This document shows, piece after piece, positions 50,114-59,073 of a DNA stretch of 64,000 bases. The notes under the pieces were generated by a model. That model was not told the DNA's origin. It did not search any database and saw only the letters and a program-made list of their open reading frames with translations. The translations under genes and the position numbers were made by a program. Origin of the DNA: Roseovarius salinarum (GTDB lineage Bacteria; Pseudomonadota; Alphaproteobacteria; Rhodobacterales; Rhodobacteraceae); contig NZ_PHNT01000015.1 of NCBI RefSeq assembly GCF_002834145.1, positions 1 through 64,000 of the forward strand, given 5' to 3'. Position 1 is the first letter of the stretch. Each line of letters begins with the position of its first letter.

Positions 50114-50449
50114 TCAGGCGGTCTGGTCGTCGAGGCCGGCGTCGGGCGCGTTTGCCTTCACGGACTCGATCCCGTTGTCGCGCGCGCTGTCGCTGCTGTA
50201 GGTCTCGCTGGTGCCGATGACCTGGCCATTGCCGGCCTTGAGGTTGAACATCGGCTTGCCCGAGCCGGCGACCTTGCGTTCGTACCGCGCGTCCAGCGGG
50301 GCGTTCTTGCGCACCGACTCGATCCCGTTCTCGGCGCTGGCCTTCCGCTTGTACCCCTCTCCCACGAGGATGATCTCGCCGTTGCCGGCCTTGAGCCGAA
50401 AACGATATTCGCCGGCCTTGTCCTGATAGAGTTCGAATTTTCCGGCCAT
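50114..50449 (-). CDS. DUF1508 (YegP-like) protein with two repeats
   Basis: 111 residues made of two copies of the DUF1508 unit: FELYQDKAGEYRFRLKAGNG ... YKRKASAENGIESVRKNAP, then DARYERKVAGSGKPMFNLKA ... YSSDSARDNGIESVKANAP. This is the usual length for the family. Such proteins are small, cytoplasmic and of uncertain function (stress and nucleic-acid links have been suggested). It appears to be a single-gene unit. Confidence 0.93.
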   Translation of the reverse strand: MAGKFELYQDKAGEYRFRLKAGNGEIILVGEGYKRKASAENGIESVRKNAPLDARYERKVAGSGKPMFNLKAGNGQVIGTSETYSSDSARDNGIESVKANAPDAGLDDQTA

Positions 50450-50551
50450 CGCCGTGGTCCTCCCGAGCAGACATGTATCGGCGTCACCTTGCGGCGATGT
50501 GGCCGGATTGGCAAGCGCGTGTGTCCGCCTCCGCGTCCGGGATCGCCGGGT

Positions 50552-51337
50552 TCAGTCCCGCACCAGCCGGAAGCCCAGGTGATCGGGCGGCAGCCCAACG
50601 GCACAGCCGCCGACGCTGGCGTCGCGGACGAAGTCGATGACGATCGCGCGGTGGCGTCCCCCGGCCAGGCGGGCGCCGCAATAGGGCGCGGCTTCGGCAA
50701 GACGTCCGTCGGCATCGACGATGCCTGTCTGCATGCAGCCGCTGGTCCATTCCCAGACGCTGCCGGCAATGTCGGCCACGCCCATGCTGTTCTCGCCGAA
50801 GCCGCCAGCGGGTTTCAGCGCGGCCTCCGTCCCGTCGCGCAGGGCCGTGCCCTTGCCGTATTGCCCCAACCAGCGCGCGGCCGGGTCGGCGCCGTCACTT
50901 TCCACCGCAACCTCGGCAAAGCGTTCGGCCGCCGCGCGCTGCCACTCGGGCGCGGTGGGCAGGCGCCATGTCTCGCCGGTGACCTCGGACAGCCACCGCG
51001 CATAGGCGTCGGCATCGCGCCAGCTGACCTGCGTCTGGGGGAAGGATCCCTCGCCCGTGACGCTGGCACGACAGGCGCCGGCGTCCACGCAGGCGGCATA
51101 CCGAGCGCGCGACACCTGGTATTTCATGATCTCGAACGCGTCCACCCGGACAGGTTGCGGGGACGCCGAGACGGTCTTGCCAGCGCGGGAGAAGTTGCCG
51201 ACAGGGCGGAACGGGATCTCGCCCGCCGGGATCGCGATTGTCTGGACGGCAGGGGCGGGCGTGATCGGCGGCTGCAACCCGACAAGCGCGGCCCCCGCCG
51301 CGAGCGCCCCGGCCGAAAGGAGGGCGAAAAGTTTCAT
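50552..51337 (-). CDS. nirV: NirV-like SUMF1/FGE-fold protein
   Basis: 261 residues with an N-terminal signal/anchor (MKLFALLSAGALAAGAALVG). The formylglycine-generating-enzyme fold is clear: FEIMKYQVSRARYAACVDAG, VSWRDADAYARWLSEVTGET, WRLPTAPEWQRAA, GVADIAGSVWEWTSGC, and the closing HLGFRLVRD. NirV is typically encoded next to nirK and is exported; its exact task in nitrite respiration is not settled. It lies directly below nirK, separated by a terminator, so it probably depends on read-through. Confidence 0.88.
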   Translation of the reverse strand: MKLFALLSAGALAAGAALVGLQPPITPAPAVQTIAIPAGEIPFRPVGNFSRAGKTVSASPQPVRVDAFEIMKYQVSRARYAACVDAGACRASVTGEGSFPQTQVSWRDADAYARWLSEVTGETWRLPTAPEWQRAAAERFAEVAVESDGADPAARWLGQYGKGTALRDGTEAALKPAGGFGENSMGVADIAGSVWEWTSGCMQTGIVDADGRLAEAAPYCGARLAGGRHRAIVIDFVRDASVGGCAVGLPPDHLGFRLVRD

Positions 51338-51359
51338 CGCGACCCCCGGAAAGGAATGG

Positions 51360-51392
51360 AAAAAAGGGGGTGGCCGCGCAAGGCGGCCACCC
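51360..51392 (-). terminator. Rho-independent terminator after nirK
   Basis: Read on the minus strand: ten-base stem GGGTGGCCGC/GCGGCCACCC with a five-base loop, six bases after the nirK stop, followed by CC and then six T. It is a strong terminator that should cut nirV expression relative to nirK. Confidence 0.75.
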
Positions 51393-51398
51393 GGTGCA

Positions 51399-52517
51399 TC
51401 ACGCGCCGTGGGCGGTCGGCGCGACGACCTGCTCCATCAGGTCGTTGTTCCAGTCGCCCTCGACCTTGACGTGGGCGGTGGCGCCGAGGTTCACGGCCTC
51501 GATCAGGTTGTGGTTCACGTAGGCATAAAGCCCCGGCTGCAGGAACTCGTAGAGCGCCGCGCCGGCGGAGCCGCCGCGAATGAACCAGGTCTCGAGGTCG
51601 CGCAGGGGCGGGTTGGCGAACTTGCCCTCTTCCCACACCAGGTCGCCGTGCCCGCCGATCAGGTGCGGCCGGGAATCACGGTTGGCCTGACTGTGCACGA
51701 AAAGCACCTTCTCGCCCACCGCGGCCTGCAGGGCATTGTCGCCGGTCAGCGCGCCCACGCGCCCGTTGAAGACGACATGCGACGGGATCAGCCCGTTCAT
51801 CAGCGCCTCGGTCTCCGGGTAACTTGCCGCGACATCCGGGAACCGCTTGTATGCCCCGGTCTCGTCCTTGGGAATGTAGACGTCCTGCTCGCCCAGGTAA
51901 TAGACCTTGTCATAGCTCACCGGGTCGCCGCGGTGGTCACTCAGGCCCTCGCGCGGCAGCACCATGATCGCCCCGTTCATGCCGGTCACGACGTGCCAGG
52001 GGATCATCGGGCCACCCGGTGCGCAGTGATAGACGAAAGTGCCCGGCCGGGTCGCCTTGAACCTCAGCACCGCCTTCTCGCCGGGGTTCACCAGCGTCAG
52101 CGCCCCGCCCCCCAGTGCACCGGTGGCGGCGTGGAAGTCGATGTTGTGCTGCATCATGTTCTCGGGCAGGTTGACGAGGGTCAGTTCGACGTAGTCGCCT
52201 TCGTGCACCACCATCATCGGCCCGGGCACCGACCCGTCGAAGGTCATCGCCTGCATGTAAACGCCGGTGTCGACCTCGATCTCCTTCTCGATGATGTTCA
52301 TCTCGAACTCGACGATCCGCGGCTCCGCCGGCCCCACCTGTTCGTGCGGGTGCACGAACGGGGGCGCGACCAGTTCGCGGCGGACCCGCTCGAGGTTGGA
52401 CAGGTCGGCCGGCGGCGCGACCGGGGTGAAGGATTCCTCTGCGCGGGCGGCCTTGGCCAGCATCGGCATGGCAGCGGCCCCCGCGACACCCATCAGAGCG
52501 GCTCTTCTGGTCAGCAT
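51399..52517 (-). CDS. nirK: Copper-containing nitrite reductase NirK
   Basis: 372 residues from ATG 52517, nine bases after AAGGAG. Tat-like signal ([20 protein letters not shown]). Copper ligands and catalytic residues are visible: [12 protein letters not shown] (type 1 His, Asp of the active site, type 2 His), [20 protein letters not shown] (type 2 His, type 1 Cys, His and Met), and the second-domain [17 protein letters not shown]. It reduces nitrite to nitric oxide in the periplasm, with pseudoazurin as likely donor. A TTG-N8-CAA box sits 67 bases upstream. Confidence 0.96.
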   Translation of the reverse strand: MLTRRAALMGVAGAAAMPMLAKAARAEESFTPVAPPADLSNLERVRRELVAPPFVHPHEQVGPAEPRIVEFEMNIIEKEIEVDTGVYMQAMTFDGSVPGPMMVVHEGDYVELTLVNLPENMMQHNIDFHAATGALGGGALTLVNPGEKAVLRFKATRPGTFVYHCAPGGPMIPWHVVTGMNGAIMVLPREGLSDHRGDPVSYDKVYYLGEQDVYIPKDETGAYKRFPDVAASYPETEALMNGLIPSHVVFNGRVGALTGDNALQAAVGEKVLFVHSQANRDSRPHLIGGHGDLVWEEGKFANPPLRDLETWFIRGGSAGAALYEFLQPGLYAYVNHNLIEAVNLGATAHVKVEGDWNNDLMEQVVAPTAHGA

Positions 52518-52583
52518 CTGGTATCTCCTTTCGATTTCTGATGCCGTATGAGGGAAGATTACGCCCGTCGCCGGGCGGAAACG

Positions 52584-52597
52584 TTGTGGCGGCGCAA
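52584..52597. promoter_or_regulatory. NnrR/FNR-type box upstream of nirK
   Basis: TTGTGGCGGCGCAA, matching TTG-N8-CAA with a near-perfect dyad, 67 bases before the nirK start. Sequence and position suit activation by the NnrR-like regulator encoded at 53252. Confidence 0.65.
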
Positions 52598-52660
52598 ACT
52601 TCGCGCGTGATGCACGGGGTTTTCCGGTGGCCGGCGTTGCCTTCGGTCTTTTTCGGACAG

Positions 52661-52691
52661 CAAAAGGGCGGCCCCCCGAAGGGGGCCGCCC
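52661..52691 (-). terminator. Rho-independent terminator after the pseudoazurin gene
   Basis: On the minus strand: an eleven-base perfect stem GGGCGGCCCCC/GGGGGCCGCCC closed by a TTCG tetraloop and followed by TTTTG. It separates pseudoazurin from the nirK promoter. Confidence 0.8.
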
Positions 52692-52723
52692 CGGCTGCCC
52701 GCCCGGCGCGGGACATGCCCGGA

Positions 52724-53152
52724 TCACTCGACGTTGGCGAAGATCTCGTCGAAGCGCGCACCGGCCTTGCCGCGCTGTTTCACGGCCCTGGCCGCGTCGA
52801 GGTTGACCGCATCGCCGGCCTGGATCAGCGCGACCATGCCCATGCCGTAGTGGGGCGTGCACTTGACGCCATAGAGGCCCTCCTCGTCCACCGTCAGCTC
52901 GAAGGCCTCGTTGTACTTCGTCTTGAACGCCTCGACACCGTCGGGAAGCATGCCCCCGATGCTTTCCACGTTGTGGCCCGGGTCGGTGGGCACGAAGCGG
53001 ACAACGTCACCGGGTTCGGCCTTCACGTAGGCGGGCTCGAACACCATGATCCCGGCCTCGCCGCGGTTGAGCATCTCGATCTCGTGGGTTTCGGCGGCCG
53101 CGGCGCCAGCGGTCAGCACGAGGGCGGCGGCGGTCATCAGGGGTTTGAACAT
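52724..53152 (-). CDS. Pseudoazurin (blue copper electron carrier)
   Basis: 142 residues with a signal peptide ([20 protein letters not shown]). The cupredoxin fold carries type 1 copper ligands His in [10 protein letters not shown] and Cys, His, Met in [12 protein letters not shown]. Pseudoazurin shuttles electrons from cytochromes to NirK in the periplasm. It is divergent from the NnrR-like gene, with a TTG-N8-CAA box 71 bases upstream of its start. Confidence 0.95.
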   Translation of the reverse strand: MFKPLMTAAALVLTAGAAAAETHEIEMLNRGEAGIMVFEPAYVKAEPGDVVRFVPTDPGHNVESIGGMLPDGVEAFKTKYNEAFELTVDEEGLYGVKCTPHYGMGMVALIQAGDAVNLDAARAVKQRGKAGARFDEIFANVE

Positions 53153-53222
53153 CGGGTCGTCCTTTTCTATCTGTCAGGGTGAATCGACCCGTGCGGTATG
53201 CGATGGTCCCGCGCGCTGAACG

Positions 53223-53236
53223 TTGCTCTTCCACAA
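53223..53236. promoter_or_regulatory. NnrR/FNR-type box between pseudoazurin and regulator genes
   Basis: TTGCTCTTCCACAA fits TTG-N8-CAA. It is 71 bases from the pseudoazurin start, suitable for activation, and only about 15 bases before the regulator's likely GTG start, suitable for autoregulation. Confidence 0.6.
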
Positions 53237-53251
53237 ACTTCCGGATCATTG

Positions 53252-53956
53252 GTGCCCAGACTCGACGAAAGCCTGCTCACCGGCCTGCCGCCGTTCGCCC
53301 GCCTTGGGCGGCCCGAGATCCGCGAGATCCTCGACCAAGCGGCGTCGCGCCGCTACGACGAGGGCGCGGCGATCTTCCGCGAGGGCCACGACGCGGAAAC
53401 CTTCTTCCTTCTGCTCGACGGATACGTGCGGGTCGCGCGCACCACGGCCGACGGCGACCAGGTGGTCGTGCTGCACATCGCGCCGGGGCAGTTGTTCGGG
53501 ATCGCCCCGGCCCTGCGGCGCGACACCTACCCGGCGACGGCGTCCGCCGCGGCGGAATGCATCGCGCTCGCCTGGCCCGTCCAGCTGTGGCACGACTTCG
53601 CCGCGCGGTATGACGGGTTCGCCGCGGAAACCTACCGCACCGTGGGCCAGCGGCTGGGCGAGATCCAGGGCACGCTGACCCAGCTGGCGACGCAGGCGGT
53701 CGAACAGCGCGTCGCCGACGCCCTGCTGCGGATGGCCAACCAGAGCGGACGCAAGACGGACGCGGGCATCGAGATCGCCTTCCCGGTGACCCGGCAGAAC
53801 ATCTCGGAGATGACTGGCACCACGCTGCACACGGTCAGCCGGCTGCTGTCGGCCTGGCAGAAGGCCGGCATCGTGCGGTCGACCCGCAAGCACATCGTCA
53901 TCACCGCGCCGCACCGGCTGGTGGAGCTGGGCAGCGCCGGAGGACCGGAAAGCTAG
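53252..53956 (+). CDS. nnrR: Crp/Fnr-family regulator, NnrR-like
   Basis: 234 residues. I place the start at GTG 53252 because family sequence begins there (PRLDESLLTGLPPFARLG) and a longer start would bury the TTG-N8-CAA box. The cyclic-nucleotide-fold sensor domain (FREGHDAETFFLLLDGYVRV; HIAPGQLFGIAPAL) lacks the N-terminal Cys cluster of FNR. The HTH is QNISEMTGTTLHTVSRLLSA. This matches NnrR-type nitric-oxide-responsive activators of nirK and related genes. The stop overlaps the convergent DUF1858 gene at a shared CTAG. Confidence 0.9.
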   Translation: MPRLDESLLTGLPPFARLGRPEIREILDQAASRRYDEGAAIFREGHDAETFFLLLDGYVRVARTTADGDQVVVLHIAPGQLFGIAPALRRDTYPATASAAAECIALAWPVQLWHDFAARYDGFAAETYRTVGQRLGEIQGTLTQLATQAVEQRVADALLRMANQSGRKTDAGIEIAFPVTRQNISEMTGTTLHTVSRLLSAWQKAGIVRSTRKHIVITAPHRLVELGSAGGPES

Positions 53957-54165
53957 TCCAGGCCAGCCGCGCGGCGCAGGTCGGCGCGGAAATCATCCTC
54001 GTCCAGCTCGTATTCCTCGCAGGCCTCGACAACCGTGTGAAAGGGCGCGATCGGGCAACCCGGGCACAGCATCCGCCGCTCGAAAAACGGCCTGGCGGCG
54101 GCGGGCCAGTGCCGGAACAGCTCCTCCAGAGGCAGGTCTGGGTCGTCGATGTCCGGGCGGCGCAT
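53953..54165 (-). CDS. DUF1858 (redox disulfide) protein
   Basis: 70 residues. DUF1858 signature: DPDLPLEELFRHWPAAARPF, then FERRMLCPGCPIAPFHTVVE. The CPGC pair is the presumed redox disulfide or metal/NO-reactive site. Related domains occur with Ric/YtfE iron repair proteins and hybrid-cluster proteins. A perfect TTG-N8-CAA box 54 bases upstream places it in the same regulon as nirK, hinting at a role in nitrosative stress. Confidence 0.88.
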   Translation of the reverse strand: MRRPDIDDPDLPLEELFRHWPAAARPFFERRMLCPGCPIAPFHTVVEACEEYELDEDDFRADLRRAAGLD

Positions 54166-54218
54166 GGCGGTCTCCTGTCACGGCACCCCCATGCTGGCGC
54201 AGGCGGCCGGGCCGCTCT

Positions 54219-54232
54219 TTGCGATGGCGCAA
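54219..54232. promoter_or_regulatory. NnrR/FNR-type box upstream of the DUF1858 gene
   Basis: TTGCGATGGCGCAA: TTG-N8-CAA with perfect outer dyad TTGCG/CGCAA, the best of the three copies in this cluster, 54 bases before the DUF1858 start. Confidence 0.65.
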
Positions 54233-54280
54233 ACAGATCGGCGGCACGCACCGCGCCGCCCAGGCGCACGGCGAACACGC

Positions 54281-56257
54281 TCAATCGTTTTCCGGGTCGA
54301 GCGTGACAAGCACGTGACCGGCATCGACCGTGTCACCCGGTGCCGCGCCAACGGCGGCGACGGTTCCGGGCGCCGTGGCCTTCAACTCGGTCAGCAGTTT
54401 CATCGACTCGAACACCGCCACGGTCTGCCCGGTTTCCACCGCGTCGCCGGGGGTGACCCGCAGTTCAACCACGAGCCCCGGCATGGGCGCCGAGACGTCG
54501 TCGGACCGGGAAACGACGTCGGAAGGCCCCTGCGCCTCGAAATCGCCCAGCGGCACGACGTGCAGGGCGGCCTCCGTGGTGGCGCCCCGGACATGGGTGA
54601 CCGCGCCGTCGAACAACACGCCGACGTTGATGCCGCGCCCCTCGCGGACCACGCGCAGGGTGCGCTCGTCGATCCACGCGGCCTCGACCCGCGCCGTGCC
54701 GCCGTCGGTCGTGGCCGTCAGGGCCGTGCCTTGGCCGCTGAGCGTGACACGCGCGTCCGGCGCCGCCGCATCGACGTAGATCGTGCGCGCGGGCCGGCCT
54801 GCCTCGGCCAGCAACCGGAAGCCGCCGAGCGCGTGCCAAGGCGATGCACCCGAAGGCGGGGCCAGGTGACGCGCAAGTGCCGCGAAAAGCAGGTTATCCC
54901 CCGGGTCCGGCTGCCAGCCGCCGGGCCACTCGCACTCGATGAAGCCGGTTGTCACGCCGCCGGCGGCGAAGGCGGGCCGCAGGATCGCGTCGCGCAGGAA
55001 CAACCGGTTGGTCGTGAGGCCGACACACTCCAGCCGCTCCAGCGCGGTCACCATTCTGCGGCGCGCCTCGTCACGGTCCGCGCCATGCGCGGTCAGCTTG
55101 GCCAGAAGCGAGTCGTAGCTGGCGCCGACCTCCGCCCCGGTGGCGATCCCGCTGTCGGTGCGTATCCCCGCGGGCGGCACCCAGCGCAGGATCCGGCCGG
55201 TCCGGGGGCGGAACCCGTTGGCGGCGTCCTCGGCCGTCAGACGCGCCTGGAGCGCGTCGCCGGTGCGGGCGATATCGGCCTGGGCAAGCGGCAGCCGTTC
55301 GCCCGCGGCGGCGCGCAGCTGCAGCTCGACCAGGTCGAGGCCGGTGATTTCCTCGGTGACCGTGTGTTCGACCTGCAGACGCGTGTTCATCTCGAGAAAG
55401 AAGAAGTCCCCCGTCGTGGCGTCCATGACGAATTCCACCGTGCCCGCGTTGTCATACCCGATCTCGCGCGCCAGCCGCAGCGCGGCCTCGTGAAGCCGCG
55501 TGCGCGTTTCCGCGGACAGGTCCGGTGCCGGCGCCTCCTCCAGAAGCTTCTGGTGGTTGCGCTGGACGGAACAATCGCGTTCGAACAGGTGCAACAGGGT
55601 GCCGTGCTTGTCGCCAAGGACCTGCACCTCGATGTGACGGGGGTGCTGCACCAGCTTCTCGATCAGCAGGCGGCCGTCGCCGAAGGCACGTTCGCCCTCG
55701 GCGCGCGCGGCGTCGATCGCGGCCGCAAGCTCCGACTCGGCAACGACCGCGCGCATGCCCTTGCCGCCACCACCCGCCGAGGCCTTGATCATGACCGGCA
55801 GGCCAAGGTCGCGGGCCGCCGCGGCCAGGCCGCCCGTGGTCTGGTCGTCGCCCGCGTAGCCGGGAATGACCGGCACGCCCGCGTCCGCGGCGAGGGCCTT
55901 GGCCCGGACCTTTGAACCCATCGCGGCGATGGCCCCGGAATGCGGCCCGACCCAGGTGATCCCGGCCTCCGCGCAGCCCGTCGCCAGTGCCGGCGTCTCG
56001 GACAGGAAACCGTAGCCGGGGTGAACGGCCTGCGCGCCGGTGGCTTGGGCGGCCTCGATCACCCGGTCGTGACGCAGGTAGCTTTCAGCCGCCGCCGCCG
56101 GGCCGAGGCGGACGGCCTCGTCGGCCAGGCGCACGTGCAGCGCGTCGGCATCGGCATCCGAGTGAACCGCGACGGTGCGCAGGCCGAGCGCCCGCGCGGT
56201 GCGGATGATGCGGCAGGCGATCTCGCCGCGGTTGGCGATCAGCAGGCTGTCGAACAT
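54281..56257 (-). CDS. Acyl-CoA carboxylase alpha subunit (biotin carboxylase + BCCP)
   Basis: 658 residues from ATG 56257. The biotin carboxylase domain (about 1-450) starts FDSLLIANRGEIACRIIRTA and has the Gly-rich ATP loop KASAGGGGKGMR, EVQVLGDKHG and EMNTRLQVEHTVTE. A BT-type middle region follows, and the C-terminal biotinyl domain has the biotin Lys in FESMKLLTEL. It carboxylates biotin for transfer by the beta subunit encoded upstream. Size and order match 3-methylcrotonyl-CoA carboxylase-type enzymes; the exact acyl-CoA is inferred. Confidence 0.9.
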   Translation of the reverse strand: MFDSLLIANRGEIACRIIRTARALGLRTVAVHSDADADALHVRLADEAVRLGPAAAAESYLRHDRVIEAAQATGAQAVHPGYGFLSETPALATGCAEAGITWVGPHSGAIAAMGSKVRAKALAADAGVPVIPGYAGDDQTTGGLAAAARDLGLPVMIKASAGGGGKGMRAVVAESELAAAIDAARAEGERAFGDGRLLIEKLVQHPRHIEVQVLGDKHGTLLHLFERDCSVQRNHQKLLEEAPAPDLSAETRTRLHEAALRLAREIGYDNAGTVEFVMDATTGDFFFLEMNTRLQVEHTVTEEITGLDLVELQLRAAAGERLPLAQADIARTGDALQARLTAEDAANGFRPRTGRILRWVPPAGIRTDSGIATGAEVGASYDSLLAKLTAHGADRDEARRRMVTALERLECVGLTTNRLFLRDAILRPAFAAGGVTTGFIECEWPGGWQPDPGDNLLFAALARHLAPPSGASPWHALGGFRLLAEAGRPARTIYVDAAAPDARVTLSGQGTALTATTDGGTARVEAAWIDERTLRVVREGRGINVGVLFDGAVTHVRGATTEAALHVVPLGDFEAQGPSDVVSRSDDVSAPMPGLVVELRVTPGDAVETGQTVAVFESMKLLTELKATAPGTVAAVGAAPGDTVDAGHVLVTLDPEND

Positions 56258-56264
56258 CCCCGCC

Positions 56265-57806
56265 TCACATCCTGTAGACGGGCCGCGGCCCGGTGTCGCC
56301 GGCCGCGCCCGCGGCCAGCGACAGGCACAGCCCCAGCACGTCACGCGTCTGGTCGGGTTCGATGATCCCGTCGTCCCACAGGCGCGCGGTCGCATAGTAG
56401 GGGTCCGACTGCGCCTCGAACTGGGCCCGTGTCCGGGCGTCGAGCGCGGCGATCTCGTCTTCCGAGGCATCGGATTTCAACGACCCGCGGCGCAGGTCGG
56501 TCACCACCGTCGCGGCGACGTCGGGACTCATCGTCGCGATGCGCGCATTGGGCCATGAGAACAGGAACCTTGGCCTAAAACCGCGGCCGCACATGCCGTA
56601 GTTCCCTGCCCCGAAGGAGCCGCCGACGAGCACGGTGTATTTCGGCACCCGCGCGTTGGCGACGGCATAGACCAGCTTGGCCGAGTTCTTCGCGATCCCT
56701 TCGCGCTCGGCCTCGGAGCCGACCATGAAGCCCGTGATGTTCTGCAGGAACAGCAGCGGGATCTGCCTCTGGTCGCAAAGCTCGATGAAATGCGCGCCCT
56801 TCAGCGCGCTTTGAGTGAACAACGCGCCGTCGTTGGCCAGGATCCCGACCGGGTAGCCGTGCAGATGTGCGAAGGCGGTGATCAGGCTGGAACCGTATTC
56901 CGGCTTGAACTCGGACAGTTCCGATGCGTCCACCATCGACCGGACCAGCGCGCGCATGTCGACCTGGCGCTTGAGATCCACCGGCGCGTAGTCCTGCGGC
57001 GTTCCGAACGCGGGATCGGGCGCGCGCGGCGCGCGAGGCGGCGGGTCAACCCGGCGGGCGCCGAGGTGACGGACGAGTTCGCGCAGTTTCTGAAGGGCGG
57101 TTGCCTCGTCGGGGGCAAGGTGGTCGCTGGTGCCCGAGACGCGCGAATGCATCGCCGCCCCGCCCAGCGTCTCGCCATCCACCTCCTCGTTGATCGCGGC
57201 CTTGACGATGGGCGGCCCGCCCAGGTGGATGCGGCCCGTTCCCTCCACCATGATGACCTGGTCGGACAGCGCGGGAATATAGGCGCCGCCGGCCGTGCAG
57301 CCGCCGAAGACGACCGAGATCTGCGGCAGACCCATGGCCGACATGCGGCATTGCTGCCAGAAGGTGCCGCCGAAATGATCCCGGTCGGGAAAGACGCGGT
57401 CCTGTTCGGGCAGGTAGGCGCCGCCGCAATCCACCAGGTACAGGCACGGCAGGCCGTGCTCTTCGGCGATTTCCTGCGCGCGCAGGTGCTTGCGGACGGT
57501 TTCGGCGAAGAAGGAGCCGCCCTTTGCGGTCGCGTCGTTGGCGATGATGACGCAGGGCTGATCGTGCACCAGCCCGATGCCGGTGACGATCCCCGCCCCC
57601 GGCACCTCGCCGTCGTAAAGACCGTGTGCTGCCAGCGGCGACAGCTCCAGGAACGCCGTCCCGGGGTCGAGGATCATCTCGATGCGGTCGCGCACGAACA
57701 GCTTGCCCCGCTGCGCGTGGCGCGCCCTGAGCCGCTCGCCACCGCCCTGCGCGGCGGCGCCATGCGCCGCGCGCAGCCCCGCGACCAGGTCTTCGATCGT
57801 GTCCAT
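56265..57806 (-). CDS. Acyl-CoA carboxylase beta subunit (carboxyltransferase)
   Basis: 513 residues. It carries both crotonase-fold halves: GRERGKLxxRDRIE-like start (RGKLFVRDRIEMILDPGTAF), VVFGGCTAGGAYIPALSDQV, HLGGPPIVKAAINEEVDGE in the first half, and FLQNITGFMVGSEAEREGIA, VLVGGSFGAGNYGMCGRGF in the second. The LQNITGFMVG and FGAGNYGM motifs are typical of methylcrotonyl-CoA carboxylase. With the alpha subunit seven bases downstream it would act in leucine/isovalerate or a related branched acyl-CoA pathway. It is divergent from an acyl-CoA dehydrogenase, which fits. Confidence 0.9.
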   Translation of the reverse strand: MDTIEDLVAGLRAAHGAAAQGGGERLRARHAQRGKLFVRDRIEMILDPGTAFLELSPLAAHGLYDGEVPGAGIVTGIGLVHDQPCVIIANDATAKGGSFFAETVRKHLRAQEIAEEHGLPCLYLVDCGGAYLPEQDRVFPDRDHFGGTFWQQCRMSAMGLPQISVVFGGCTAGGAYIPALSDQVIMVEGTGRIHLGGPPIVKAAINEEVDGETLGGAAMHSRVSGTSDHLAPDEATALQKLRELVRHLGARRVDPPPRAPRAPDPAFGTPQDYAPVDLKRQVDMRALVRSMVDASELSEFKPEYGSSLITAFAHLHGYPVGILANDGALFTQSALKGAHFIELCDQRQIPLLFLQNITGFMVGSEAEREGIAKNSAKLVYAVANARVPKYTVLVGGSFGAGNYGMCGRGFRPRFLFSWPNARIATMSPDVAATVVTDLRRGSLKSDASEDEIAALDARTRAQFEAQSDPYYATARLWDDGIIEPDQTRDVLGLCLSLAAGAAGDTGPRPVYRM

Positions 57807-57844
57807 GCCTCCGGCCTTTCACCTGTGCCCGCTTGCCATTCAAC

Positions 57845-57858
57845 CTAACGTTCGTTAG
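57845..57858. promoter_or_regulatory. Perfect palindrome, probable TetR operator
   Basis: CTAACG-TT-CGTTAG midway between the divergent carboxylase (start 57806) and acyl-CoA dehydrogenase (start 57896) genes. TAACGNNCGTTA-like sites are common operators of TetR regulators of fatty/branched acyl-CoA catabolism. The TetR gene lies directly after the dehydrogenase. Confidence 0.7.
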
Positions 57859-57895
57859 AAAATCCGGCAACAGCTTCTTCGGACAGGGCACGCGC

Positions 57896-59071
57896 ATGAC
57901 CGACACGACCGCATTCGACAGGACGACCCGCAGCCACCTGTTCTTCGAAGAGGAACACCACATGTTGCGCGCGCAGATCCGCCGGTTCGTCGACGAAGAG
58001 ATCAAGCCCCACGCCGATGCCTGGGAGGCCGAGGGCGCGACCCCGCGCGCGGTGCTTCGCAGGATGGGCGAACTGGGCTTTTTCGGCATCCGCTATCCCG
58101 AAGCCTACGGCGGCTCGGACATGGACGCGCGCGCGACGGTGGTCCTGGCCGAGGAACTGGGCCGGTCGACCTTCGGCGGCGTCGCGATCTCGGCGCTGGT
58201 GCACACCGACATGGCGTCGGTCCACATATTCAACGCCGGGTCCACGGCGCAGAAGGAGACGTACCTGCCACGCGTCATCTCGGGCGAGGTCATCACCGCC
58301 GTGGGGCTGACCGAACCCGATGCGGGGTCGGACGTTAAGGGCATCCGCACGACCGCGCGGCGCGACGGCGATCATTACGTGCTCAACGGCTCCAAGACCT
58401 TCATCACCAACGGGGTCCTGGCCGATGTCTATTGTATCGCGGCCAAGACGGATACCGCCGTCGCCCCCACGCAGGCCACCTCGATGCTGATCCTGGAAAA
58501 GGGCATGGAGGGCTTCACCGTCGCCCGCACCCTCAAGAAACACGGCTGGAACAGTTCGGACACCGCCGAGCTGTCGTTCGAGGACGTGAAGGTGCCCGCC
58601 GCGAACCTTCTGGGGCAGGAAGGGCGCGGTTTCCACGAGATCATGAAGAACCTGCAGAACGAACGCCTGGTCCTTGGCGCCATGGCCATGGGCGAGGCGC
58701 AGGCGGCCATCGAACTGACGGTTGACTATGTCAGGGGCCGCAAGGCCTTCGGCGCACCGCTTTGGGACAAGCAGGCCATTCGGCAGCGCCTTGCCATGCT
58801 GGCAGGCAAGGTCGAAGCCGGCCGGAACATGGTCCATGCCACGGCCGCGCGGCTTGCGGCGGGCGAGGACCTGGTGCGCGAGGTCTCGATGATCAAGGCC
58901 TATTGCGGCGAGCTGGTCAACGAGGTGATGTACGACTGCCTCCAGTTCCACGGCGGGGCAGGCTACATGGTGGGCACCCCGGTCGAGCGCATGGCCCGGG
59001 ACGCGCGGGTGCAGGCCATCGGCGGCGGCGCGACGGAAGTGATGCTCGAAGAGGTCGCCAAGCGCATGTGA
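57896..59071 (+). CDS. Acyl-CoA dehydrogenase
   Basis: 391 residues from ATG 57896. FAD-binding and family motifs: GLTEPDAGSDVKGIRTTA, NGSKTFITNG, QNERLVLGAMAMGEAQAAIE, and near the C-terminus QFHGGAGYMVGTPVERMARD followed by IGGGATEVM. In MCAD/SCAD the catalytic Glu lies at IYEGTxEI; here the position is Gly (IGGGATEV), as in isovaleryl-CoA dehydrogenase, where the base sits elsewhere. This favours a branched-chain substrate, agreeing with the adjacent carboxylase. It is likely repressed by the TetR protein encoded two bases downstream. Confidence 0.92.
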   Translation: MTDTTAFDRTTRSHLFFEEEHHMLRAQIRRFVDEEIKPHADAWEAEGATPRAVLRRMGELGFFGIRYPEAYGGSDMDARATVVLAEELGRSTFGGVAISALVHTDMASVHIFNAGSTAQKETYLPRVISGEVITAVGLTEPDAGSDVKGIRTTARRDGDHYVLNGSKTFITNGVLADVYCIAAKTDTAVAPTQATSMLILEKGMEGFTVARTLKKHGWNSSDTAELSFEDVKVPAANLLGQEGRGFHEIMKNLQNERLVLGAMAMGEAQAAIELTVDYVRGRKAFGAPLWDKQAIRQRLAMLAGKVEAGRNMVHATAARLAAGEDLVREVSMIKAYCGELVNEVMYDCLQFHGGAGYMVGTPVERMARDARVQAIGGGATEVMLEEVAKRM

Positions 59072-59073
59072 CG

